This document shows, in pieces, positions 7,014 to 12,628 of a DNA stretch of 12,628 nucleotides; position 1 is the stretch's first letter; each line of letters opens with the position of its first letter. Below the pieces are notes generated by a model, which searched no databases, was not told the DNA's origin, and worked only from the letters and a program-made list of their open reading frames with translations. The translations under genes and the position numbers were made by a program. The DNA lies in the NCBI GenBank assembly GCA_964453155.1, contig CAYVQU010000160.1, positions 1-12,628 of the forward strand, read 5' to 3'. The DNA comes from CAYVQU01 sp964453155. Its GTDB lineage: Bacteria; Chloroflexota; Anaerolineae; Anaerolineales; UBA11858.

Positions 7014-7559
7014 TTATTCATTTTGGGTGGAATCTTCTGGATTGGGTGCATTCACATACTTGGACTTACTTTTTTCGAGATACGCTTGGATTTTGGGACG
7101 AATTGAATTGGTTGGCATTTTTAAGCTTCCTGCCCATTCGCGGGTCAGACGATCTTCAAGGCTGTTCAAGGCCTGTTCTTGAGTCCGATTCAGCTTCTTG
7201 ATTGTTTTAAGAATTGTTAAATCTCGCAGCAAGGTGCATATTTCTAGAAATTTACCCTCTGCTCGGATATCTTCAATTCGCTCTTTCCAAAATTCCGGGG
7301 CAGTTTCCAATGCTTCTGGAGCAGTCGATAGTATCTGCTTGGCCTTTTGAAGCACATCTTTTGAAGCTACATGTTTTATCCGAGGGTTATCAGCAGCAGC
7401 AGTTGGAAACCAAAAGGAACCGTTCTTTGTTTCAACCTTGAAACATTCAATATTTCCCCCATTCAATGGTTTATTCTCAATCAGTATGATTGTACCAACA
7501 CCATAATTGTTATGAACCACAATATCCCCTACTTTGTATGCTTGATTTTGAGTATTCAT
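7014..7559 (-). CDS. CarD/CdnL-family RNA polymerase-binding transcription regulator
   Basis: A 181-residue cytoplasmic protein. ATG 7557-7559 is favoured because GAAAGG lies about 7 bases upstream; an in-frame ATG at 7574 has no ribosome site and would add five residues. The N-terminal YKVGDIVVHNNYGVGTI is the hallmark of the CarD/CdnL/TRCF RNA-polymerase-interacting domain. FWFP in the following strand matches its beta barrel. The C-terminal part is helical; W91 in PEFWKERI aligns with the conserved Trp that in mycobacterial CarD contacts the open-complex DNA. These factors bind the RNA polymerase beta subunit and stabilise open complexes at rRNA and other promoters. The last 15 or so residues are polar. 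It lies 73 bases downstream of rpsU, same strand, so an rpsU-carD operon is likely and would link ribosome assembly to transcription initiation. Confidence 0.92.
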   Translation of the reverse strand: MNTQNQAYKVGDIVVHNNYGVGTIILIENKPLNGGNIECFKVETKNGSFWFPTAAADNPRIKHVASKDVLQKAKQILSTAPEALETAPEFWKERIEDIRAEGKFLEICTLLRDLTILKTIKKLNRTQEQALNSLEDRLTREWAGSLKMPTNSIRPKIQAYLEKSKSKYVNAPNPEDSTQNE

Positions 7560-7632
7560 GGGGCTGCCTTTCATTAAATTATGGTGTTTTTGAAGATGAT
7601 TTAGATTACTTGCATTACCAACTGACAGTCGA

Positions 7633-7839
7633 TTAATACAATCTTTGTCTGCGTTTTCTCAAGCGCTGTTTATGTCTGCGAATTGCTTTTTTCTTGGCGA
7701 TACGTTGTTGTTCACTTTTGGACACAAACCAGCGTTTTTTTCGAAGTGCTTTCAGTTTGCCACTTTTCATTACCTGTCTGCGGAAACGCCTAAGTAATTG
7801 TTCGGGTGATTCATTGTGACGTAAAACGACTTTAGTCAA
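7633..7839 (-). CDS. rpsU: 30S ribosomal protein S21 (bS21)
   Basis: A 68-residue, extremely basic protein. The N-terminal VVLRHNESPEQLLRRFRRQV and the following GKLKALRKKRWF are typical of bS21, and the Lys/Arg-rich tail ends RKRRQRLY. S21 joins the 30S subunit late and helps base pairing between mRNA and the 3' end of 16S rRNA during initiation. The start is TTG (complement of 7837-7839) with GGAG 7 bases upstream; no in-frame ATG would give the conserved N-terminus. It is the first gene of a minus-strand group with the carD-like gene and csp. A hairpin-rich leader (7879-7920) lies upstream. S21 is patchily distributed among bacteria, so its presence is mildly informative for taxonomy. Confidence 0.96.
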   Translation of the reverse strand: MTKVVLRHNESPEQLLRRFRRQVMKSGKLKALRKKRWFVSKSEQQRIAKKKAIRRHKQRLRKRRQRLY

Positions 7840-7878
7840 GATATTTCTCCTAATTTGAACTGTTAAAAATACACTAAA

Positions 7879-7920
7879 ACAGATTGTCTAATGACAATCT
7901 GTATCTTACAGGGTGATACA
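7879..7920 (-). promoter_or_regulatory. Overlapping hairpins in the rpsU leader or promoter region
   Basis: A perfect 10-bp inverted repeat, ACAGATTGTC (7879-7888) and GACAATCTGT (7893-7902), with a 4-base loop. A second stem, TGTATC (7900-7905) with GATACA (7915-7920), shares bases 7900-7902 with the first, so the two cannot form fully at once. On the minus strand the first hairpin is followed by TTTTAG. It sits about 40 to 80 bases upstream of the rpsU start. It may be an operator, an attenuator or a ribosomal-protein leader. The role is inferred. Confidence 0.45.
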
Positions 7921-8289
7921 AAAAGAGAAGTTAGTAGGATACGAATAAGGTGGGGAAAAACAATCTCAATCCCCCAAAATTGAGTAAAACCTTGATTCGT
8001 TCAACGACCCTCTCAAGCAATTGCGATTCCTCCCTTATCTCTCAATTGCCCCAGTAGTATAACATAAGCTGGATAAATTGAAGTTGATGTTCATTAAACC
8101 AGGCTGAAAAAGGTATGGCCCGGTTGGGTAGTGTGGGTAGTGTATCGATGCGATGGATTCGGTATCCCAAATCTTATCTTAGTAATACCCAAGTGCTCTG
8201 TTAAATTATTTGTTTCAAGCAGTATCCTGAGTAGACTAGTGTTTTCCTGGTCGTATCGAAGGGTGCGGTATCCCAAATCTTAACCTAAC
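7921..8289. other. Gene-free spacer with short repeats upstream of rpsU
   Basis: No convincing gene on either strand. It contains a small inverted repeat CTCAAT/ATTGAG (7965-7984), a tandem 9-mer GGGTAGTGT twice (8126-8143), and one copy each of two dispersed repeats: a 17-base direct repeat (8160-8176 and 8266-8282) and a unit shared with 10223-10239. The one short open frame (8094-8276, minus) runs through these repeats and has no ribosome site. Confidence 0.6.
8160..8282. repeat. 17-base perfect direct repeat pair
   Basis: CGGTATCCCAAATCTTA occurs at 8160-8176 and again at 8266-8282, 106 bases apart. Both copies are preceded at a short distance by GTATCGA (8142-8148 and 8253-8259), so the repeated unit is about 30 to 35 bases with a diverged middle. 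The right copy ends inside the left flank of the MITE-like element. The remainder between copies is unique AT-rich sequence. Confidence 0.75.
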
Positions 8290-8456
8290 TAGGGCAATCG
8301 CATGTTCATGAAAACAAGGCGACTGAAGTCGCAACAACTGGCGCATATGCGCTGGCAAAACCTGCCTCCGCAGGTTGAAACCCAGTCGCCGAAGGGCGAC
8401 TTCGAAGTTGTCGGTGCAGTTTAAACTGCCGTTTAAGGTTACATGCGATTGCCCTA
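8290..8456. mobile_element. MITE-like palindromic element with 16-bp terminal inverted repeats
   Basis: A 167-base non-coding element. The ends are perfect 16-bp inverted repeats: TAGGGCAATCGCATGT (8290-8305) and its complement (8441-8456). Direct flanks TTAACCTAAC (8280-8289) and TCAACCTAAC (8457-8466) match at 9 of 10 positions, as a target-site duplication would. Inside is a chain of hairpins: GCGACT/AGTCGC (8319-8332), GCGCATATGCGC (8341-8352), AACCTGC/GCAGGTT (8359-8376), AGTCGCC/GGCGACT (8384-8401) and GCAGTTTAAACTGC (8416-8429). The GC-rich hairpins recall REP/RAYT-type repeats of environmental bacteria. It carries no transposase, so it would move only in trans. It lies directly upstream of the fucosidase promoter. 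Confidence 0.75.
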
Positions 8457-8473
8457 TCAACCTAACAATGCCC

Positions 8474-8503
8474 TTGAGGTGATCCCGATGATTTTGTTAT
8501 ACT
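8474..8503 (+). promoter_or_regulatory. Candidate extended -10 promoter of the fucosidase gene
   Basis: TTGAGG (8474-8479), an 18-base spacer, and TATACT (8498-8503) preceded by TGT (8495-8497), which makes an extended -10. It starts 18 bases past the right end of the MITE-like element. The predicted transcript would start near 8510 with a leader of about 115 bases before ATG 8626. Confidence 0.5.
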
Positions 8504-8625
8504 TCTTCCAGAGGCAATGCGTTTTCTTCTACGTGAACCCGTGTCCAATTTTAAAGTTTCAGGTTGCTAAAAAGTTGGGGGTAATGAAAACTTCATGAAG
8601 ATTGATAAGTGATCAAGGAGGTAGA

Positions 8626-10095
8626 ATGATGCCGATCGATTTCCAACCCAGCTGGAATTCGCTGCGAGAATATCACACCCCACAGTGGTTAAAAGATGCC
8701 AAATTTGGGATCTATACCCATTGGGGCGTATATAGTGTCCCCGCGACTGGCCCGAATGTGACCTGGTATCCGTTCTATATGTATCGCGAAGGTTCTCCCC
8801 AGTATGCCTATCACGTCAAGACTTATGGGCACCCTTCAAAATTCGGTTACAAGGATTTCATTCCCATGTTCACGGCAGAGAAATTTGATCCGGATGAGTG
8901 GGCGGAAATTTTCAAGCAATCTGGCGCGCAGTTTGCTGGCCCGGTCGGTGAGCATCACGACGGTTTTTCGATGTGGGATACGAAGTATTCCCAATGGAAC
9001 GCGGCCCGAATGGGACCCAAACGCGACGTAGTCGGTGAGTTAGAGCAGGCCATTCGGGCCCAGGGCATGCGTTTTATGGTCGCGCTGCATCATGCGGAAA
9101 ATTGGTGGTTCTTTCCTCATTGGCGGACAACCTTTGATACGGCCGATGAAAAATATGCGGGTTTATATGGCCCCGGTCACAATCGCGACTGGGCCGACAC
9201 GCGCCCACTGGTGTTCGACGACTGGAAACCTGAGTGGGCCCAGCAGGATCAGCCTAGCCAGGCCTTTCTGGAGCAATGGCTGGGAAAAATTCAGGAGATT
9301 ATCGACAACTATACGCCGGATTTACTCTGGTTTGATTTTGGTATTCAGTGGGTGCAAGAACACTATAAACGGACCTTATTGGCCTATTATTACAATCAAG
9401 CCCAGGCGTGGGGCAAGGAAGTCGCGGTAACTTACAAATGGCATGATCTAGTGCCCGGTGCCGGTATTGTTGATCTTGAACTGGGCCGTTTTGATCGGTT
9501 GACATATCATGATTGGATTACGGATACCACCGTGGATGACGGACATGGTTGGGCGTATCTGAAAGGTGCGGGTTATAAGACCCCGACCACTCTTGTCCAC
9601 TACCTGATTGAAAATGTCAGTAAAAACGGTTACCTGCTGTTGAATGTAGGTCCCAAACCGAATGGAGAGATTCCCGCAGAAGCCAAAATGCTGCTTGCAG
9701 AAATGGGGGACTGGTTGGAACTCAACGGAGAAGCGATTTATGGCACTACCCCCTGGCTGGTTTATGGTGAAGGCCCGACGGAAATGCCGAAAGCGGGTTA
9801 TTTTATGGAAGATGCCGAGGTCTCATATACCGCCCGGGATATCCGCTTTACGGCTAAGGATGATAACTTATATGCCATCTTTTTGGGCTGGCCGGAAGGA
9901 CCGGTGACGATTAAGTCCTGTCGGGGGCTTTATCCGACTGAGATTCGATCCATTCGCATGCTGGGCGTTGAGGTTGATTTAGCGTGGAATTTAACCCCGG
10001 AGGGGTTGCAAATTTCTCCGCCGGTCGAGAAACCATGCAATTATGCTTATGTGCTCAAGATCGAAAGACAACATCCTTATCAAAATACCCAATAA
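8626..10095 (+). CDS. Alpha-L-fucosidase, glycoside hydrolase family 29
   Basis: A 489-residue enzyme with no signal peptide, so likely cytoplasmic and acting on imported fuco-oligosaccharides. ATG 8626 follows GGAGG (8617-8621) by 4 bases; ATG 8629 is equally possible. An upstream TTG (8602) would place the ribosome site inside the gene and is rejected. GH29 signatures: FGIYTHWGVYSVP (27-39), GEHHDGFSMWD (108-118), and LLWFDFG (233-239), where D237 is the expected catalytic nucleophile. NGYLLLNVGPKPNGEIP (334-350) is the conserved end of the catalytic barrel. A C-terminal beta-sandwich of about 110 residues follows. GH29 enzymes release terminal alpha-L-fucose by a retaining mechanism; the acid/base residue varies and is not assigned. 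No fucose transporter or metabolism genes are next to it, so it is an isolated glycan-degrading gene. It converges with the GGDEF-EAL gene. Confidence 0.95.
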   Translation: MMPIDFQPSWNSLREYHTPQWLKDAKFGIYTHWGVYSVPATGPNVTWYPFYMYREGSPQYAYHVKTYGHPSKFGYKDFIPMFTAEKFDPDEWAEIFKQSGAQFAGPVGEHHDGFSMWDTKYSQWNAARMGPKRDVVGELEQAIRAQGMRFMVALHHAENWWFFPHWRTTFDTADEKYAGLYGPGHNRDWADTRPLVFDDWKPEWAQQDQPSQAFLEQWLGKIQEIIDNYTPDLLWFDFGIQWVQEHYKRTLLAYYYNQAQAWGKEVAVTYKWHDLVPGAGIVDLELGRFDRLTYHDWITDTTVDDGHGWAYLKGAGYKTPTTLVHYLIENVSKNGYLLLNVGPKPNGEIPAEAKMLLAEMGDWLELNGEAIYGTTPWLVYGEGPTEMPKAGYFMEDAEVSYTARDIRFTAKDDNLYAIFLGWPEGPVTIKSCRGLYPTEIRSIRMLGVEVDLAWNLTPEGLQISPPVEKPCNYAYVLKIERQHPYQNTQ

Positions 10096-10176
10096 AGCTC
10101 GCGATATCAACAATTGATGCGTATTACGGCCGGAGTTGCCCCACTGTGAGTTTAAAAAATCATGTTACGCGCCAAG

Positions 10177-10310
10177 CATCCCTTCGACAGGCTCAGGACT
10201 GGCCTGTGTAGGCCCGCAGGGCCGTATCGAAGGGAGCGGCTCATCCGAAAATTTACCCTTCAATACGCCATCGCTACTCAGAACCTGCACTGAGCGTAGT
10301 CGAAGGGATG
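10177..10310. repeat. Nested inverted-repeat element between convergent genes
   Basis: Perfect 12-bp outer ends CATCCCTTCGAC (10177-10188) and GTCGAAGGGATG (10299-10310). An inner pair, CGTATCGAAGGG (10223-10234) and CCCTTCAATACG (10256-10267), pairs at 11 of 12. There are alternative hairpins GGCCT/AGGCC (10201-10214) and GGCCC/GGGCC (10211-10223). The CCCTTCGAC-AGGCTCAG and CTGAGCG-TAGTCGAAGGG type of end is a common intergenic repeat in many bacterial genomes. It fills most of the 226-base gap between the fucosidase and the GGDEF-EAL gene and may act as a two-way transcription stop. Confidence 0.75.
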
Positions 10311-10321
10311 AAATTTCTGGC

Positions 10322-12529
10322 TCATTTTTTCATATCATCGTACGTGACATGAGTTAATAAAATATCTGTAGCTGCAGTTGCATCAACTGCCTTTGAAATG
10401 TAGAAGCCCTGCCCATATTTACACCCCAGATCAGATAGAATTTCCAATTCCTCGCGGGTTTCTATTCCTTCGGCAACGGTTTCTTTTTGGAGTTCCTGCG
10501 CCATCAAGACGATGGTTCGGATCAGGCTGATTTTGCTCGGGTCTTCGATCATGCCCATTACAAATGAGCGATCAACTTTGATGACGTCGAAAGGGAATTG
10601 ATGTAAGTAACTTAACGATGAGTATCCGGTTCCAAAATCATCCATCTGAATTTTGACCCCCAAAGCCTTGATTTGATTTAAAGCTGCGACCGCGGTTTCC
10701 GTATCGTTAATAATCGCGCTTTCGGTTACCTCAATATTTAAACGGGAAGGTTGCAGGCAGTTGTGCTGAATGACACACCGAATTTGCTCTACCAAGTTTG
10801 GATGGGCCAATTGTTTACCAGAAAGGTTGACACTCATTTGAAGGTTGGGCAAATTGGGGAACTCGGACTGCCAGGCGACAAGTTGGCGGGCAGCTTCTTT
10901 CATCACCCAATGGCCAAGTGGAAGGATTAACCCGGTTTCCTCCGCAATGGGGATAAACTCTCCCGGGGAAATCGACCCTTTTTCGGGATGAGTCCACCGC
11001 AATAGACCTTCGAATCCCAAGATTTCCCGGCTTTTAAGATCGATAATTGGTTGATAATAAAGATCTAATTCTTCCTGTTCAATTGCCCTCCGTAGATCCG
11101 TTTCTAGTTCTATCCGCAGCAAAATTTGTTCGCGCATCGTTTGGTCGAATATTTCGTAACGTGCTTTTCCTTTTGCTTTGGCTCGATACATAGCCGTGTC
11201 GGCGTCTCGCAGATATTCTTCGGGCGCGTTATATTCGGGCGCGTTCAGCATGATGCCAATGCTGGCACTGGTAATCATTTCGTTCCCGTTCAAATTGATC
11301 GGTTCCAGTAATAAGTTTTGGATTCGATCCGCGGTTTGAGTCGCATTGCGAATATCTGTGATATCTTCCATCAGGATGCCGAATTCGTCTCCCCCCAATC
11401 TGGCAACTGTATCTGAGGCGCGCATACTTCCTTTCAGGCGTTGGGCCACTTCTTGCAGCAGGATATCACCAATACTATGGCCCAAACTATCGTTGACGAG
11501 TTTGAATTGGTCTAAATCTAAAAATAAAATTGCAAATTGAACGCTCTTGTTTCTGTGGTGGCGAAGAATGGCACGCCTCAGACGATCTGAGAATAAAGCC
11601 CGGTTTGGCAGCCCCGTTAACGCATCATAAAATGCATCGTGACGGAGTTTTTCTTCAGCTTGTTTGCGGATGGTAATTTCTGTGTGAGATCCGGCCATGC
11701 GGTAGGCGTTCCCCTCTTCATCGAATAGTGCCAACCCGCGCGCCAGGACCCAGCGATACGTATTATCTTTATGGCGGAGGCGATGCTCATTCTCGAAATG
11801 GGGGGTTATGCCCTGGAGATGGGAAGCCAGCCTGGTTTCGGTCTCTTTGCGACATTCCGGATGGATCCGCTCAAACCATTCATCGGGGTCATTACTGACC
11901 TCGTCCTCTTCATATCCCAATATTTGTTTCCAGCGCGGGGATAGATAAATTTCATTTTTCCCCAAATCCCAATCCCAAAGCCCATCATTTGCGCCGCTTA
12001 CCGCTAAGGCATAGCGTTCTTCACTTTCGCTCAACAGCTTTTCCGATTCCTGACGAGCTGCCAGGCTTTCTACGAAGGCATTAAACCAAACGACGAGTTC
12101 ACCAGCTTCATCAACCCAATTCGACTTAAACCGAGTCTTGTAATCGAGAGTCCCCTCCTGAAAATTTCTGAATTGTTCGGTAATGCGCCGAATTGGGTTG
12201 ACAATATTTTGAGAAATAAAAATTGCAGCAATACCAGCAAAACAATAAAAAATTACCAAGAGTGACAATGTTATGGTTCTGATGAGCGCGGTTTTAGCGG
12301 TGAAGGTACGAACTGGGATAAAACTAATGATATGCCATTTGCTGCGGTTTGAGTGGGCGTAGGTGATGAACATTTCCTCGCCATCTACATCAGCAGTTAG
12401 GGTACCTACTTCAGGGGTGAGATTATCCAGAAAATTCTGGCTGATATTGCTTCCCAAAACCGCCATGTTCGGATGATAGATGATGCGACCCTTAGCATCG
12501 ATCACCATTAAATAGGCGCCTTCGCCCAA
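10322..12529 (-). CDS. Membrane PAS-GGDEF-EAL cyclic-di-GMP enzyme, N-terminus probably lost
   Basis: 735 residues from a TTG (complement of 12527-12529) with no ribosome site. Residues 1-72 resemble the last part of a dCache sensor (GEGAYLMVIDAKGRIIYHP). A membrane helix follows (about 83-106), then HAMP (107-160), PAS (about 170-290), GGDEF (about 295-460) and EAL (about 475-725). GGDEF is intact (379-383), and RASD (370-373), five residues before it, fits the c-di-GMP inhibitory site. The phosphodiesterase part keeps its main residues (E507, N568, E600, D630-D631, K651, E687), with EGL replacing EAL (507-509). Both synthesis and breakdown of c-di-GMP are possible. A real dCache protein needs a first membrane helix and about 200 more outer residues, absent here: the same frame hits TGA at 12587-12589 and reads on beyond it. 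The gene is therefore probably broken or the start misjudged. Confidence 0.9.
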   Translation of the reverse strand: MGEGAYLMVIDAKGRIIYHPNMAVLGSNISQNFLDNLTPEVGTLTADVDGEEMFITYAHSNRSKWHIISFIPVRTFTAKTALIRTITLSLLVIFYCFAGIAAIFISQNIVNPIRRITEQFRNFQEGTLDYKTRFKSNWVDEAGELVVWFNAFVESLAARQESEKLLSESEERYALAVSGANDGLWDWDLGKNEIYLSPRWKQILGYEEDEVSNDPDEWFERIHPECRKETETRLASHLQGITPHFENEHRLRHKDNTYRWVLARGLALFDEEGNAYRMAGSHTEITIRKQAEEKLRHDAFYDALTGLPNRALFSDRLRRAILRHHRNKSVQFAILFLDLDQFKLVNDSLGHSIGDILLQEVAQRLKGSMRASDTVARLGGDEFGILMEDITDIRNATQTADRIQNLLLEPINLNGNEMITSASIGIMLNAPEYNAPEEYLRDADTAMYRAKAKGKARYEIFDQTMREQILLRIELETDLRRAIEQEELDLYYQPIIDLKSREILGFEGLLRWTHPEKGSISPGEFIPIAEETGLILPLGHWVMKEAARQLVAWQSEFPNLPNLQMSVNLSGKQLAHPNLVEQIRCVIQHNCLQPSRLNIEVTESAIINDTETAVAALNQIKALGVKIQMDDFGTGYSSLSYLHQFPFDVIKVDRSFVMGMIEDPSKISLIRTIVLMAQELQKETVAEGIETREELEILSDLGCKYGQGFYISKAVDATAATDILLTHVTYDDMKK

Positions 12530-12628
12530 GTTGATTTGGCTTAAGCGCTCATAAATGTCTGTAACGCTATAATTTATACCAATTGCTCAATGAGACACCA
12601 TGAAAGAGACGGAACGTTTGATCCAAGC
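12530..12628 (-). pseudogene. Upstream remnant of the GGDEF-EAL gene interrupted by an in-frame TGA
   Basis: In the same frame the minus strand reads AWIKRSVSFMVSH, a TGA (complement of 12587-12589), then AIGINYSVTDIYERLSQIN, which runs directly into the annotated start. The second piece has the form expected before the GEGAYLMVID strand of dCache domains. The first piece, running to the window edge, resembles the preceding strand. This suggests one reading frame broken by a nonsense change or a small deletion. Other genes here end in TGA (6509-6511), so a recoded stop is unlikely. The rest lies outside the window. Confidence 0.45.

Noticed and set aside
6696..7106. 136-residue open frame on the plus strand
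   Set aside because: It lies antisense to csp and to the end of the carD-like gene, both firmly identified; its protein has no recognisable pattern.
8094..8276. 60-residue open frame on the minus strand
   Set aside because: It has no ribosome site and encodes the direct-repeat region; no family resemblance.
8160..8282. Possible CRISPR array from the 17-base repeats
   Set aside because: Only two copies, 106 bases apart, with no regular spacers and no cas genes.
8341..8352. GCGCATATGCGC palindrome as a stand-alone operator
   Set aside because: It is one of several hairpins inside the MITE-like element, which explains it better.
8236..8460. 74-residue open frame on the minus strand
   Set aside because: It spans the MITE-like element and follows the hairpins, so it is an accident of repeat sequence.
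12587..12589. TGA read as tryptophan (alternative code)
   Set aside because: Intact genes here, such as the SulP gene, end at TGA at normal positions, so a broken gene is the simpler explanation.

Overview
The window is bacterial chromosomal DNA of moderate GC with densely packed genes. Start codons vary (ATG, GTG, TTG) and good Shine-Dalgarno sequences sit 4 to 9 bases from the starts. Three features suggest a free-living bacterium, possibly Chloroflexota or a similar environmental lineage: a CarD-type RNA polymerase regulator next to ribosomal protein S21, a PGM1-type ATP-grasp ligase, and short palindrome-rich repeats. No marker gene settles the lineage.

Left part (1-6600). A short, probably truncated ATPase-like regulator (minus strand) lies downstream of a two-part protein with an N-terminal cyclic-nucleotide-binding domain (cNBD) fused to a D-lactate-type dehydrogenase (minus strand). 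Divergent from it, behind a near-consensus sigma-70 promoter, is an ATP-grasp peptide-ligase-like enzyme. Then comes a SulP anion transporter carrying a STAS domain and a second cNBD. The dehydrogenase cNBD keeps the phosphate-binding Glu and Arg. The transporter cNBD has lost the Arg.

Middle part (6600-8600). On the minus strand lies a growth and stress-adaptation group: rpsU (S21), carD and a cold-shock protein. It ends at a strong intrinsic terminator at 6601-6638. Upstream of rpsU is a gene-poor stretch of about 760 bases. It holds a leader with two overlapping hairpins, a direct-repeat pair, and a 167-bp MITE-like element with 16-bp terminal inverted repeats and a probable 10-bp target duplication.

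Right part (8600-12628). A cytoplasmic GH29 alpha-L-fucosidase (plus strand) converges on a membrane PAS-GGDEF-EAL protein (minus strand). Between them is a nested inverted-repeat element that shares a 17-base unit (16 of 17 bases) with the repeat region before the fucosidase. The GGDEF-EAL gene seems to be missing its N-terminal half: an in-frame stop lies just upstream, and coding-like sequence continues past it to the window edge.

No phage, CRISPR, tRNA, rRNA or transposase gene is visible. The most distinctive content is the cNBD-lactate dehydrogenase fusion, the orphan PGM1-like ligase, and the MITE-like and other repeats.
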